This document shows, one piece after another, positions 9,438-18,220 of a stretch of DNA of 64,000 nucleotides. The DNA is from Ignavibacteriales bacterium (lineage in GTDB: Bacteria > Bacteroidota > Ignavibacteria > UBA10030). Within the stretch, counting starts at the first letter, position 1, and each line of letters opens with the position of its first letter. Under the pieces are notes generated by a model. That model was not told the DNA's origin. It saw only the letters and a program-made list of their open reading frames with translations, and searched no databases. The translations under genes and the position numbers were made by a program. Where the stretch lies: the NCBI GenBank assembly GCA_026390595.1, contig JAPLFQ010000022.1, positions 1 through 64,000 of the forward strand, in the 5' to 3' direction.

Positions 9438-10181
9438 TCATATCGGTTTGTCAAATACATACATCTTGTTTTCCGCGTCATTGACGATATAGATCTTGTT
9501 CTGAACGATCGCCAAACCTTCGCCTTTGGTGAAGGGGACAGACCACGAACCCAATAGGTCACCGCTTCTCGACATCTTGATCACCCTCATCGATTCGTCG
9601 CTGACAATCCAGAAACAATCCGTCGAAGACTCGTAAAAGATGTCAGAGCAGTCCAGTGTGAAGTTGATTTCCTTCCTCCAGACCTCTTTGCCCTGGTTGT
9701 ATTCCAGTATCATTGTTGGGAATTTTTCATTCAGCACGAACACGTGGTTGTTCTTGTCAACAGTCACTCCTTCCGGGCCGTGTTTGAGAACAGTTGCGAC
9801 GTTGACCGGGAATGACGACAACTTTGTCCCGTTGATCAGATATTTCGTTATGATTTGGTTCGTTTCTTCCGCTATGTACATCGTATCGCAATTGGAAGAA
9901 AGTGTAATGCCTTCCATGTCAGAACTTGGAACAACGAGCGACTTCAGAATACGCCCGGTGAAATCGATCTCATATACCGTCGAGTTCCCGTCTGAAACGG
10001 TCATCAGCGTATTGTTCTTGCTGTTATACACAAGACCGGACGGCTCGGGAACTTCGATGTTGTAGACGGCAACCTGCACGAGAGAGGTGACGGCCGGAGA
10101 GATAATGCCTCCACCTGGTTCCTGTCTTGTACATGTCCATGACAGAAGAGCCAGAAAAACCATGACGAGTTGTTTCTTCAC
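9438..10181 (-). CDS. SdiA-regulated-domain (esterase-like beta-propeller) lipoprotein
   Basis: 247 residues from GTG at 10179-10181, preferred because GGAG lies 8 bases upstream and the protein then starts KKQLVMVFLALLSWTC, a lipoprotein signal with its lipobox cysteine. The rest matches the SdiA-regulated family: a run of short beta-propeller blades (EPSGLVYNSKNNTLMTVSD, DMEGITLSSNCDTMYIAEE, GPEGVTVDKNNHVFVLNE, KGEGLAIVQNKIYIVNDAEN) with the repeated E-G-hydrophobic pattern. Family members are found with phytase or phosphoesterase genes; activity here is unproven. It lies between two lamin-tail genes at the 3' part of the phosphate run, consistent with a surface role in phosphate scavenging. 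Confidence 0.82.
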   Translation of the reverse strand: MKKQLVMVFLALLSWTCTRQEPGGGIISPAVTSLVQVAVYNIEVPEPSGLVYNSKNNTLMTVSDGNSTVYEIDFTGRILKSLVVPSSDMEGITLSSNCDTMYIAEETNQIITKYLINGTKLSSFPVNVATVLKHGPEGVTVDKNNHVFVLNEKFPTMILEYNQGKEVWRKEINFTLDCSDIFYESSTDCFWIVSDESMRVIKMSRSGDLLGSWSVPFTKGEGLAIVQNKIYIVNDAENKMYVFDKPI

Positions 10182-10248
10182 TTTTGCATCTCCGTGTTGC
10201 ATCGTTCGCCGGACATACCGTCTCCGGCCGTTTCTCACTCTTTGACTG

Positions 10249-10752
10249 CTACTTGTTTGCTGTGCCTTTGGTCATGCTGGATGTGAGCACCCATGTGCCA
10301 CCGTCTGGGACTCTGCTGTACGTCTGCGTCACATCCATGGCCGGAAATACAACATCGTCGATCACCTTGCCCGACGCGTCTTCCAACCACACTTCTTCGC
10401 CCGCGCTCGACAAGCCAAAACCACTTGGGTCGATCGTAGTCACTATGTCAGTGACAATGACATAGTATCCTTTTGCAGGTATCGTGACACCTGCAGGGAT
10501 CGACATCTTCGGCTTCGAGCCGGTTTGGCCGCCAGTGTCGTAAATCTTGTACCCGGCCAGCGTGACCGGGAACGACGACGCATTATAGATCTCAATCCAG
10601 TCAGGATCTGTCGTGACGCCCCGGCTGTAAATCTCGTTGATCTTGATAACAGTCGGTTCGACCACAATGGGAGCTACTACTGGTTCGGGTCTGGAACAAG
10701 AAACGAACACGAGCGAAGTAAAGAGGAAAATAAGAATCAGGTAGTTTTTCAT
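10249..10752 (-). CDS. lamin-tail-domain lipoprotein
   Basis: 167 residues: lipoprotein signal peptide with lipobox FVSC (C19), a short proline/valine-rich spacer, then a single lamin-tail domain (about 36-160; KINEIYSRGVTTDPDWIEIY ... YSRVPDGGTWVL). The domain is very close in sequence to the two modules of the T9SS protein at 8196-9371, so here the same module is anchored by lipid rather than by the type IX route. It starts 16 bp after the OprO/P porin stop and 67 bp before the SdiA-regulated lipoprotein. Probably an outer-surface or periplasm-facing binding protein; no enzyme motif is seen. Confidence 0.87.
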   Translation of the reverse strand: MKNYLILIFLFTSLVFVSCSRPEPVVAPIVVEPTVIKINEIYSRGVTTDPDWIEIYNASSFPVTLAGYKIYDTGGQTGSKPKMSIPAGVTIPAKGYYVIVTDIVTTIDPSGFGLSSAGEEVWLEDASGKVIDDVVFPAMDVTQTYSRVPDGGTWVLTSSMTKGTANK

Positions 10753-10768
10753 GATTTCACCTCAGGCC

Positions 10769-12034
10769 TTATAATGATGCTTGAATTCTGACTTGAAGGA
10801 ACGAATGATCGTCGTCCCCTACAAACTTCCCCTTGCTCGTTGCGTATTGATCAAGGTTTACCATGCCGTAATTGAGCATCAGCTTGATGTTCGGATTTGG
10901 GTAGTAGTTGATCCCGAGCATGAGGATATTGGACTTCCCGCCATGGATCCCTGCCTCCTGATCGTTCAGATCGCAGATGCTGTAGCGGGCGGCCAGCTCC
11001 AACGCACCCCATGAATGGATCGGAGCGTCGATCGGACCTATCTCACCTTCATCGACAAAGTACTGCCTCGTTTCTCCCGTGACCATCCAGGATAGCATCG
11101 CATAGGCCCCACCAAGACGCACGGCAGGTTTGCCGTACCAACGGATCACTCTTGTTCCGAGGTATTCCGCCTGCAGATAGAGCGGGCCCTGGATCGCAAG
11201 CAATTCGCCGCTGATACGGTTGAAGTAGTTGACATCCCCAATATCCCCCGTGTGCAACAGCTTGGGATCGAAGACATCCGTTTCTGTTCTCGCCTTTATC
11301 TCGATGGTGTTGGCGGCCAGATCGGGAACTGCATCCGGAGTTTTAAAGGCTGCCGCGGTGCCAAAGTGGAGGTTTGAGCCATGCCTGTTGATCGGCGCGA
11401 AGGTCACGCGGGCATTTGTCGAATAGCCTTCATCACGCGTTCCCTTGTCGATCTTGGTGCCGGCCTCATGGCCGAAGACTCCAATCGTCGCCTGCCCATA
11501 GTCGGTATAATACTGTGCGCTGATTCCAACACGCCGCCCCAGGGCAAGCGCATTCGAAACGGCAGAGCGTTCCATGAAGGTCACCAGGCGAGAACTGTTC
11601 AATTCTTCCATCCCGAACGGTTCCTTGAAATTGCCGGCCTTCAGCGAGAGATTGAAAGTCGGGAAACTATACATCACGAAAGCGTCCCGCATATCAAGCA
11701 CGGCTTCCGAAATGTCGAAATCGATCTCGGCTTGCCAGTCTTTCCAGAGAATGGTCTTCATCGCGAAAGTGACGCGGCGCAAGATCGTTCCGTCGCTCAT
11801 CTCATTCTTATTCTCGAAGTACTTTGCTCCGTCCACCTGGATTCGGGAATCAAACCACCATTGAAACGTGGTATCTTTGGATTCGAAAACGAGTTTGCCC
11901 TGGCGCGCCTCGACGCCAAGGGGGACTCTCGTGGCTTCCTGCCCCGGGATTCGGCCATCCTGCGCAGCAACCATGCCGATGCCCGCAAGCGTCAGCATGA
12001 TGACCAACGCTAATTGATTCTTCCATTGATTCAT
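10769..12034 (-). CDS. phosphate-selective porin OprO/OprP family
   Basis: 421 residues with a signal peptide (QLALVIMLTLAGIGMVAAQ) and an outer-membrane barrel of the porin O/P family: early strands FQWWFDSRIQVDGAKYFENK, the KDWQAEIDFDISEAVLDMRDAFVMY region, SLKAGNFKEPFGMEEL, and a final ...DDHSFLQVRIQASL. OprO/P porins pass phosphate or pyrophosphate across the outer membrane. The start has a strong AAGGAGC site. It is 75 bp behind the PiT transporter gene, so outer-membrane entry (OprP-like), inner-membrane uptake (PiT) and the DUF47 regulator are encoded together. Confidence 0.88.
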   Translation of the reverse strand: MNQWKNQLALVIMLTLAGIGMVAAQDGRIPGQEATRVPLGVEARQGKLVFESKDTTFQWWFDSRIQVDGAKYFENKNEMSDGTILRRVTFAMKTILWKDWQAEIDFDISEAVLDMRDAFVMYSFPTFNLSLKAGNFKEPFGMEELNSSRLVTFMERSAVSNALALGRRVGISAQYYTDYGQATIGVFGHEAGTKIDKGTRDEGYSTNARVTFAPINRHGSNLHFGTAAAFKTPDAVPDLAANTIEIKARTETDVFDPKLLHTGDIGDVNYFNRISGELLAIQGPLYLQAEYLGTRVIRWYGKPAVRLGGAYAMLSWMVTGETRQYFVDEGEIGPIDAPIHSWGALELAARYSICDLNDQEAGIHGGKSNILMLGINYYPNPNIKLMLNYGMVNLDQYATSKGKFVGDDDHSFLQVRIQASL

Positions 12035-12109
12035 TGTTCTTGCTCCTTTCCACCCTCAGGTGTTGTTATTTGATTACAGGACTTGCGAATCGTCCACCGC
12101 AGTACATGA

Positions 12110-13600
12110 CTATTTGGTTTTGCCTGTTTTTTCAATCGTGAACAATCTTGTCAGTGCAGCTTTCTTGTCGGTTATTTGTTTGTCAACGAGTTTGTTCCCG
12201 GTCGGCGACCACGCGGCCTGACTGTCGAACACCAATCGCTCGAAGTCGATCTTGTGCCCGAATGTGGCGCCATGGTTGAGCCGAAGAGATTGGTACTGCT
12301 CCTCGGTCAGTCGTCCCGCATCAAATCGTTTCAGAACGAGAGACGTATCCACTCGTATGCTGTCAACGAGGGAGTACTGGAAAATATCAAAAACCTGTTC
12401 GCTGGAAAACGGTGTCCGGCTCATCAGTTCATTTTTGAAGACTTTCTTGTTGTCAAACCGCCGGCCAACCAGGTCTTCGATGGTGCTCGTCGGGATTCCC
12501 GACGTCCGCAGCCGCTCAATCACCGACCCTGTGACTTCGTACGGCACAGGGTAAATGACATTTTGCTCGAACACATTCTGAATGAAAAAAAGCGAGAAAA
12601 ATGTGATGATCCCCGCGCCGACAGGCGCCACGATCCATCCGATGCCGATTTTTCCCAGAACTTTGAAGTTGATCGAGAGCGGGTCTTTTGCCAGGCCCAC
12701 GCCGATAACAGCACCGATGAATGCCTGTGTCGTCGACAACGGGACGAGGGGAAACGACGGAAGCCTGAGCGAGATGAGAAACGTCTCCAAGGTCTCGGAC
12801 GTAAAGAGCATGAGCACGAGGAACTCGGCAAAGACCACGACAAGACCCGTGAGAGGTGATATCTTATAGAGATCCTTCCCAACGGTGTTCATCACCCTTT
12901 CGCCGTAACTGTAGATGCCAACCGCAATTGCCAGTCCGCCCAGAAAGAAGAGCTGCTGTGCTCCACTGACTGCGAAGAGGCCTCCGACTTTGAGATCCCC
13001 GAACAGGGGGGCTGAGGCGAACATCCCCATAACATTGCCGATGTTGTTCGCACCGAGCGAGTAGGAAGCCAAAGCGCCGACGACGATTAATCCAATACGC
13101 GTGTACTTATCGAGCTCGAGGAGGTGGATGTTCAGCTTGCGCAGCATCCGTTTAACGAATTTGAAAAGAACGAATCCAAACAGAGCGGCGATAATCGGCG
13201 AGGCGACCCAGCTGAACAAAACCTTCGAAAGCGAGTTTTGATCGGTGGGAGAGCCCGTGAAGAGGTTCCAACCGATGATGGCACCGATGACCGCCTGCGA
13301 TGTCGATACCGGCAGCTGAGCTTTTGTCATCGCGGTGACAGCAATCCCCACCGCCAGGGCAACAGCGAAACTTCCTGCCAGCGCGTTGATGGACCCGAGA
13401 TCTGTCAACGTACGCGTCGTTCCTGCACCGCTGAATACGGCGCCAAGAATGACGAAGATCCCCGCGATCACAGCAGCCACCCGGAAACGAACCATCTTTG
13501 AAACCACGGCCGTTCCGAATACATTGACGGCGTGGTTCGCACCGAGCGACCAGCCGAGAAAAAGACCGCTTGTGATAAAAAACCAGATGGTGATATCCAC
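12110..13600 (-). CDS. PiT-family inorganic phosphate transporter with C-terminal cytoplasmic extension
   Basis: 496 residues, start GTG at 13598-13600. The two inverted PHO4 repeats are visible: SLGANHAVNVFGTAVVS near the N-terminus and SLGANNIGNVMG in the middle, with about ten membrane helices up to residue 345. It should import phosphate (or metal-phosphate) with H+ or Na+. After the last helix a soluble tail of about 150 residues follows (FEQNVIYPVPYEVTG to the end), which is longer than usual for PiT and has no motif I know. The gene begins 2 bp after the DUF47 gene, the classic PiT-DUF47 pair, so the tail might contact that protein; this is inference. Confidence 0.92.
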   Translation of the reverse strand: MDITIWFFITSGLFLGWSLGANHAVNVFGTAVVSKMVRFRVAAVIAGIFVILGAVFSGAGTTRTLTDLGSINALAGSFAVALAVGIAVTAMTKAQLPVSTSQAVIGAIIGWNLFTGSPTDQNSLSKVLFSWVASPIIAALFGFVLFKFVKRMLRKLNIHLLELDKYTRIGLIVVGALASYSLGANNIGNVMGMFASAPLFGDLKVGGLFAVSGAQQLFFLGGLAIAVGIYSYGERVMNTVGKDLYKISPLTGLVVVFAEFLVLMLFTSETLETFLISLRLPSFPLVPLSTTQAFIGAVIGVGLAKDPLSINFKVLGKIGIGWIVAPVGAGIITFFSLFFIQNVFEQNVIYPVPYEVTGSVIERLRTSGIPTSTIEDLVGRRFDNKKVFKNELMSRTPFSSEQVFDIFQYSLVDSIRVDTSLVLKRFDAGRLTEEQYQSLRLNHGATFGHKIDFERLVFDSQAAWSPTGNKLVDKQITDKKAALTRLFTIEKTGKTK

Positions 13601-13602
13601 TG

Positions 13603-14247
13603 CTATTCAAACCTCTTTATGATCGCGATCGACAATCTGTCGCACACATCTTCGGATTGCTCGGCAATCCGTTCTATATGAAATGTGAAATACCTGATAT
13701 GGATCTTGTAGCTGTAGTCTTTTTTCGAACGGAAGACCGTCCTCTTGATGCGCTCTGCGATTCCGTTGGTTTCCTTCCTATAGAACTGGACCTTGGTAAC
13801 ATAATCGCGCACTGCGTCGATGTTCTTGAAGTACGATCGAACGCCGCTGACCGTGTTTTCAAGACACGAGATCGAGCTGTCTGCCAATTCTATGAAGTCC
13901 TGCTTGAGCCCCCTGGCAATGTCCGGTATCTCGACGGAGAATTCGAGCAATGTCTCTGTGGTAATATTGAGCACCTTATCGCAGCTCTCCAGCAATCCGA
14001 GGACATCGCCCCGGGCTTCAGGGATGAGCGTTCTCGTGTAGAGCTTGATCTCGATATTCCTTCGCAGATCATCAGCGCGCTCTTCGATCTTCCGGAGCTC
14101 GGCGAGATGGTTCTCGAATTCCGCGGTCTGGCCTTCGAGGTAGCACTTGATCCCGATCTTGAAGATCAGCCCGCCTTTGATGACGGAATCGAGGTACTCA
14201 TCGATCTGCGATTCCAGTTCTTTGGTTTTCTTGAATAGCACGGACAT
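13603..14247 (-). CDS. DUF47 (PhoU-like) phosphate transport regulator
   Basis: 214 residues, all-helical, matching the DUF47/TIGR00153 family: FKKTKELESQIDEYLDSV, ELRKIEERADDLRRNIEIKLY, a GDVLGLLESCDKVLN block and the C-terminal HIERIAEQSEDVCDRLSIAII. The E/D-rich helices form the PhoU-type metal-cluster scaffold. Genes of this family nearly always sit next to PiT genes, where the product is thought to regulate the transporter, and here only 2 bp separate them. It follows the SLC13 gene by 68 bp. Cytoplasmic. Confidence 0.92.
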   Translation of the reverse strand: MSVLFKKTKELESQIDEYLDSVIKGGLIFKIGIKCYLEGQTAEFENHLAELRKIEERADDLRRNIEIKLYTRTLIPEARGDVLGLLESCDKVLNITTETLLEFSVEIPDIARGLKQDFIELADSSISCLENTVSGVRSYFKNIDAVRDYVTKVQFYRKETNGIAERIKRTVFRSKKDYSYKIHIRYFTFHIERIAEQSEDVCDRLSIAIIKRFE

Positions 14248-14315
14248 GCGAACCTCGCCAAAGTAAGAAACATGCTACAGAGGACAGCAGAGAACACCGG
14301 TGACGGGTCTCTGCG

Positions 14316-15911
14316 TCAGAATAATCCAAACACGCCGTTCGGAGTGATGCCGAGAAATCTGAACCACGTTTCACCGGCGACAATGTTCAGCACCCAGGCG
14401 ATCACCATCATGGTCATGCCGAACTTGAACGTATCAGCGAGACTGTAGTGATCGGTTTCATACAACAACGCCGCAGGCTTGCTGTTGAAGGGGAGAACAT
14501 ACACATGCTCGATCATGAAAGCGACCGGGAGCGCAAGACTGATGACGGGAAACCCGAATCTATTCGCAACGCCTATGGCAATCGGGATGAAGATCATCGC
14601 GCGCATCGTTTTGGACTGGAACAGCAGAGCGCTGAAAACCATCACGCCGGTCAGCATGAGATACAAAATCCAGAAAGGGGTTGCCGTGCCGATGCCGAGA
14701 TGATCAAAGAAGGCGTTCACGCTGATGGCGGGTAAATCGGTAGCGTCCAGGCCCGCACCGAGCGTATAGGCCCCTGCAGAAAAAAGCATGAGATGCCACG
14801 GGACATCCACCTCGTTCCACTGAACAATGCCGTACCGGGGAATCAGGGCGATGATTGCCCCAACGAACGCCACAGCCGTTGGGCTGATGCCGTGCAGACT
14901 GTCCGTGGCCCAGAACCCCAGGATTGTCAAGAACAACACAGTAGCTTTTATTTCCGCCCTGCTAATACGCCCGAGTTTGTTGTATTCCTCTCTGAGCCGA
15001 TCCATACCACCTTCTATCTGCGGCAAACGCTCGCCGGGGGCAAGGGGGAAAAAGATCTTCATCGCAACGAGATAGCCGATCAACATCAGGCAGATCACCA
15101 CCGGCAGCATCGCTTCCATCCAGTCGGCGAAAAACAGGCTCGAACTGAGTGCGCCGCCGATCAAACCGGCGCCGAGCAGGTTCGCGCCCGATCCGGTCAT
15201 GAACCCGGCAGCTCCGATATTGATGCAGAAGAGATTCTGCAGAACAACGCTTCTGCCGAAGTTATTCCGGTTCTTCCCCCCTTCCGCACCATAGATGGCG
15301 GCAATCACCATGAAGATCGGTAACAGAATGGCAGCTTTTGCAGTTGTCGCTGAAATAAACGCCGACAGGATCAGATTGATGACGATGAAACTCATAAAGA
15401 TGGTGCTGGCACTCTTCCCGAAGCGAAGTATCAGCCACAGGGCGAACCGTTTTGCCAGCCCGGTCGCAACAAGCATGCTTGCGAGGACGAACGACATGAT
15501 GTTCAACCACATGACCGGATGACCAAGCTGCGCATACGCTGTCTTTTCTGAGAGAACGCCGGTCAGAACCAGGCTGATGATCACTATGAGCGATGTCAGG
15601 TAATTCGGGATCGCCTCCGTCATCCAGAGGATGATCGATGCGGCGAAGATTGCAAGCATGAATTCATTGTTTCGGATGAACTGTCCCGCGCCGATTTTCT
15701 GAAAGGCTTCTTTCGCCGTCGAGGTGACGACATCGGAAGACCCGATGGACTGCAGGAACGGAAGCTTGATGACAAAAGCAAAAAGAACAAAGGCGGCCAA
15801 AGCGAGGAAGGGGCCTGAGAGGGCAAGCCATTTCTCGATCGTCCCTTTTTCACGTTTCGGGAGCCGCTCGATACGGTACTGATTCATATCGAGGGGATCG
15901 TGTATCGTCAT
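14316..15911 (-). CDS. SLC13 (DASS) sodium/anion symporter
   Basis: 531 residues from the ATG at 15909-15911, which has GGAG 8 bases upstream; an earlier in-frame ATG adds 11 residues without a site. About twelve hydrophobic segments with the divalent-anion:sodium symporter pattern: ILWMTEAIPNYLTSLIV, SGANLLGAGLIGG, FSAGAYTLGAGLDATD and LPFNSKPAALLYET. The family carries dicarboxylates, citrate, sulfate or phosphate with Na+. The gene lies between CYTH genes and DUF47-PiT, so phosphate or another divalent anion is a reasonable guess, but the sequence alone does not settle the substrate. Confidence 0.87.
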   Translation of the reverse strand: MTIHDPLDMNQYRIERLPKREKGTIEKWLALSGPFLALAAFVLFAFVIKLPFLQSIGSSDVVTSTAKEAFQKIGAGQFIRNNEFMLAIFAASIILWMTEAIPNYLTSLIVIISLVLTGVLSEKTAYAQLGHPVMWLNIMSFVLASMLVATGLAKRFALWLILRFGKSASTIFMSFIVINLILSAFISATTAKAAILLPIFMVIAAIYGAEGGKNRNNFGRSVVLQNLFCINIGAAGFMTGSGANLLGAGLIGGALSSSLFFADWMEAMLPVVICLMLIGYLVAMKIFFPLAPGERLPQIEGGMDRLREEYNKLGRISRAEIKATVLFLTILGFWATDSLHGISPTAVAFVGAIIALIPRYGIVQWNEVDVPWHLMLFSAGAYTLGAGLDATDLPAISVNAFFDHLGIGTATPFWILYLMLTGVMVFSALLFQSKTMRAMIFIPIAIGVANRFGFPVISLALPVAFMIEHVYVLPFNSKPAALLYETDHYSLADTFKFGMTMMVIAWVLNIVAGETWFRFLGITPNGVFGLF

Positions 15912-15960
15912 GGAATTCTCCGTTTGAATGTATCGAGGCAGCAATGGAGAAGGGAACCTG

Positions 15961-16428
15961 TCACCAGCGGGTGAAGGGATTCTTCATCAGCATAGAGTTG
16001 TAGTAGCGCGTATCGCCGGTGACCTCTTCCCCCAGCCAAGCGGGTTTCTCAAACGCCTCGGTCTCCGATCCCAGTTCGATTTCGGCAAGCACGAGTCCCT
16101 GATTGTCTCCGTGAAACTCGTCCACCTCGAACGTATGCGCGACGGCCTTGACGAGATACCTGGTTTTGTCGATGACGCCCGGCTCGCAGATCTTCAGCAG
16201 GTCGTCGATCTCATTGACCGGGAGTTCCTTTTCCCACTCGAAGCGGCTGGCGCCGGAGGCGTTACCGATACCCTTGATCGTGATGTACCCCTTGTCACCC
16301 TTGATGCGAACCCGAACGGTGCGCTCGGGAACGGACGAAAGATATCCCTGCACGATGCGAGTCTGTTTACTGATAAAGGGTTTGAAGTCGCCCTTCACCA
16401 GAAACTTCCGCTCGATCTCTTTTCCCAT
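15961..16428 (-). CDS. CYTH-domain triphosphate tunnel protein
   Basis: 155 residues, a complete single CYTH domain. The signature ExExK is E4, E6, K8 in GKEIERKFLV; basic strand residues follow (VRVRIKGDKGYITIKG) and acidic metal-site strands (FEVDEFHG, VLAEIELG). It ends with the TRYYNSMLMKNPF motif typical of the bacterial YgiF/NeuTTM-type group. Such proteins hydrolyse inorganic triphosphate or related polyphosphates; class IV adenylate cyclase is a less likely alternative. The start has AGGAGA upstream. It is 11 bp behind a second CYTH-like gene and just before the SLC13 carrier, so triphosphate or polyphosphate breakdown linked with phosphate transport is likely. Confidence 0.9.
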   Translation of the reverse strand: MGKEIERKFLVKGDFKPFISKQTRIVQGYLSSVPERTVRVRIKGDKGYITIKGIGNASGASRFEWEKELPVNEIDDLLKICEPGVIDKTRYLVKAVAHTFEVDEFHGDNQGLVLAEIELGSETEAFEKPAWLGEEVTGDTRYYNSMLMKNPFTRW

Positions 16429-16439
16429 GTCCGTTCTCC

Positions 16440-17024
16440 TTATTTCATTCCGACGAGGTTCTTGAGGCCCCGCAGATAGTTGATGTTGGGGAATGCATCC
16501 AGGCCAAGTTCACGGACGGTCTTGATGACCAGAGCCGGATCTTCCATTTCCACAGCAGCGGTCTTGATCCACTTATCTTCGACCTTTACTTCCGCGATCT
16601 CCACAATGCAGTTGTTGATGGTGAAGCCGGTTCTCTTCTTCACAACGTTGACCGCTTTCAGCAACTTCGACGGCTTGATCACTTCATCAACATATTGCTC
16701 GAACGTGTATTCCGACCGATTAAACTTGGGCAGAGCGACTTTGAAACATTTGAACACCTTTTCGATCTCAGCGACCGGGAGGGGAAAGGTCCCCTTCATG
16801 ATCGGAAGCCACAATTCAAGCCTGTCTTCGTTCACCTGCTGGAGCGTCTTGATATCCATCAGATTGTCACGGACCTTTGTGTTGTCCATGCTCACTTCGG
16901 ACAGAATGTAGACCTCTGAGCTTTCCCGGCTCTTTCCCTCCGGGAACTTCCTTATGTTCTCTTCAGCTTTTCCCAGGTCATTTGTGAACGTCCGCCATTC
17001 CCAACGTGGAATAATTTCTTGCAT
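16440..17024 (-). CDS. divergent CYTH-like protein, first gene of phosphate operon
   Basis: 194 residues with a strong AAGGAGA site. The fold hints are CYTH-like: an opening strand PRWEWRTF with charges spaced like the CYTH signature (E9, R11), a central VEIAEVKVEDKWIKTAAVEMED pair of acidic strands, and an end (LGLDAFPNINYLRGLKNL) resembling the closing NYxxxL motif of CYTH domains. The exact ExExK motif is not present, so catalytic activity is uncertain; it may be a regulatory paralogue or use another substrate. It is the promoter-proximal gene of the run and is divergent from the PhnD-like sensor gene 249 bp away. Confidence 0.65.
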   Translation of the reverse strand: MQEIIPRWEWRTFTNDLGKAEENIRKFPEGKSRESSEVYILSEVSMDNTKVRDNLMDIKTLQQVNEDRLELWLPIMKGTFPLPVAEIEKVFKCFKVALPKFNRSEYTFEQYVDEVIKPSKLLKAVNVVKKRTGFTINNCIVEIAEVKVEDKWIKTAAVEMEDPALVIKTVRELGLDAFPNINYLRGLKNLVGMK

Positions 17025-17273
17025 AGGATCTCCTTGGTTTTGTTGGTAAGAGTAAGTATTGAGGTCAATCTATATGCCAGAAAGCCTCTGAGATTCGCCT
17101 CTATTTCTAGAGAAAAAACAACCTTTCTGAAAAAAAGCTATATTGAATTGACGACCCATGGTCAACCTGACGAAAATTCGTCGCCGGCAGAAGACACCTG
17201 CGTTCGAGAGGCTCGAATTTCGTCTATGAGGACCAGCCGGACTCTGGAACGTTTCTTTATACTCTGAGAGCAC

Positions 17274-18212
17274 ATGATCTCCAAATACTCTCTGAATCAG
17301 ATGTCAAAGAAAAAGCTCATTGGCAGTCTCGCCATCATTCTCTTTCTCGCCGTGGCGTTCACGGTCGCCTTCTACCAGTACTCGCTCGACATCGGGCGCG
17401 AACGTATCATCGTTTCCAATCACTCCCCCGTTGACTCCATTGCTCTTTTAAAGCCCGTTGTGTACCTGGGAGTGATCTCGCGGTATCCGCCGAATATCAT
17501 CTACCGTGGCTATCAGCCCATCCTGGATTATTTGACATCGAAAACCCAGTACAGATTTGAATTGAAACTGAGTGATGACTACAATCAGGCGGTCCAGATG
17601 CTGGTGCGGAAAGAGGTTGCCGCGGCATTCCTTGGTTCCTATGTCTACGTCAAGGCTCACCAGGACTATGGAATCATTCCGATCCTGAAGCCGCTCAATG
17701 AAAACTCCGAACCGTTTTCGCGCTCCGTTGTCATCACCGGGATCACGAGCAAGATCTACAGCATCAATGACCTGAAAGGAAAACGGCTTGCCCTCCCTTC
17801 CAGGGAATCATTCTCAAGCATCTGGCTCGTCAGAAATGAACTGCCAAAGCATGCCATCAGGGAGCGGGATCTCGCCGAAATACGGAACTTCCCTCATCAC
17901 CAGAGCGTCATCCACAACGTGATGAAGAATGTGTATGATGTCGGCGTTACCCGCGAGTACCTCGTCAAGCGATTGATCAACAAGTCCCTTCGCGTGCTGC
18001 TATATTCCGACCCTGTGCCGACTTCACCCATTGTCGTCGCGGCAGATTACCCGAAAGACGTCATACTGGCAATCAAGAAGACTCTGCTGGCGATCGATCA
18101 GACGCATCCGGAACGGTCGACCGTTACGAAGGGTTGGGATATCGAATTCGTTTATGGATTTGTGGAAGCGTCGGATCACGATTACGATATCATCCGGAAT
18201 CTCGGAAGGTAA
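17274..18212 (+). CDS. PhnD-like periplasmic binding protein, membrane-tethered
   Basis: 312 residues: an N-terminal membrane anchor (about 14-33, IGSLAIILFLAVAFTVAF) and a type II binding fold of the phosphate/phosphite/phosphonate PhnD group (VVYLGVISRYPPNIIYRGY, YQPILDYLTSKTQYRFEL, AAAFLGSYVYV, NDLKGKRLALPSRESFSS, DVGVTREYL). There are no ABC permease or ATPase genes nearby; instead the stop is 8 bp before a histidine kinase, so the protein probably serves as the ligand sensor of a three-gene signalling unit. An alternative start is the ATG at 17301. It is divergent from the phosphate uptake operon, which makes phosphate, phosphite or phosphonate the favoured ligand; this is inference. Confidence 0.85.
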   Translation: MISKYSLNQMSKKKLIGSLAIILFLAVAFTVAFYQYSLDIGRERIIVSNHSPVDSIALLKPVVYLGVISRYPPNIIYRGYQPILDYLTSKTQYRFELKLSDDYNQAVQMLVRKEVAAAFLGSYVYVKAHQDYGIIPILKPLNENSEPFSRSVVITGITSKIYSINDLKGKRLALPSRESFSSIWLVRNELPKHAIRERDLAEIRNFPHHQSVIHNVMKNVYDVGVTREYLVKRLINKSLRVLLYSDPVPTSPIVVAADYPKDVILAIKKTLLAIDQTHPERSTVTKGWDIEFVYGFVEASDHDYDIIRNLGR

Positions 18213-18220
18213 CCGAAAGC

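Noticed and set aside
17025-17273. Search for a sigma-54 promoter or PHO-box-like repeat between the sensor and phosphate operons
   Set aside because: No GG-N10-GC match on either strand and no direct repeats with helical spacing were convincing; the nearest plus-strand match has 11 bases.
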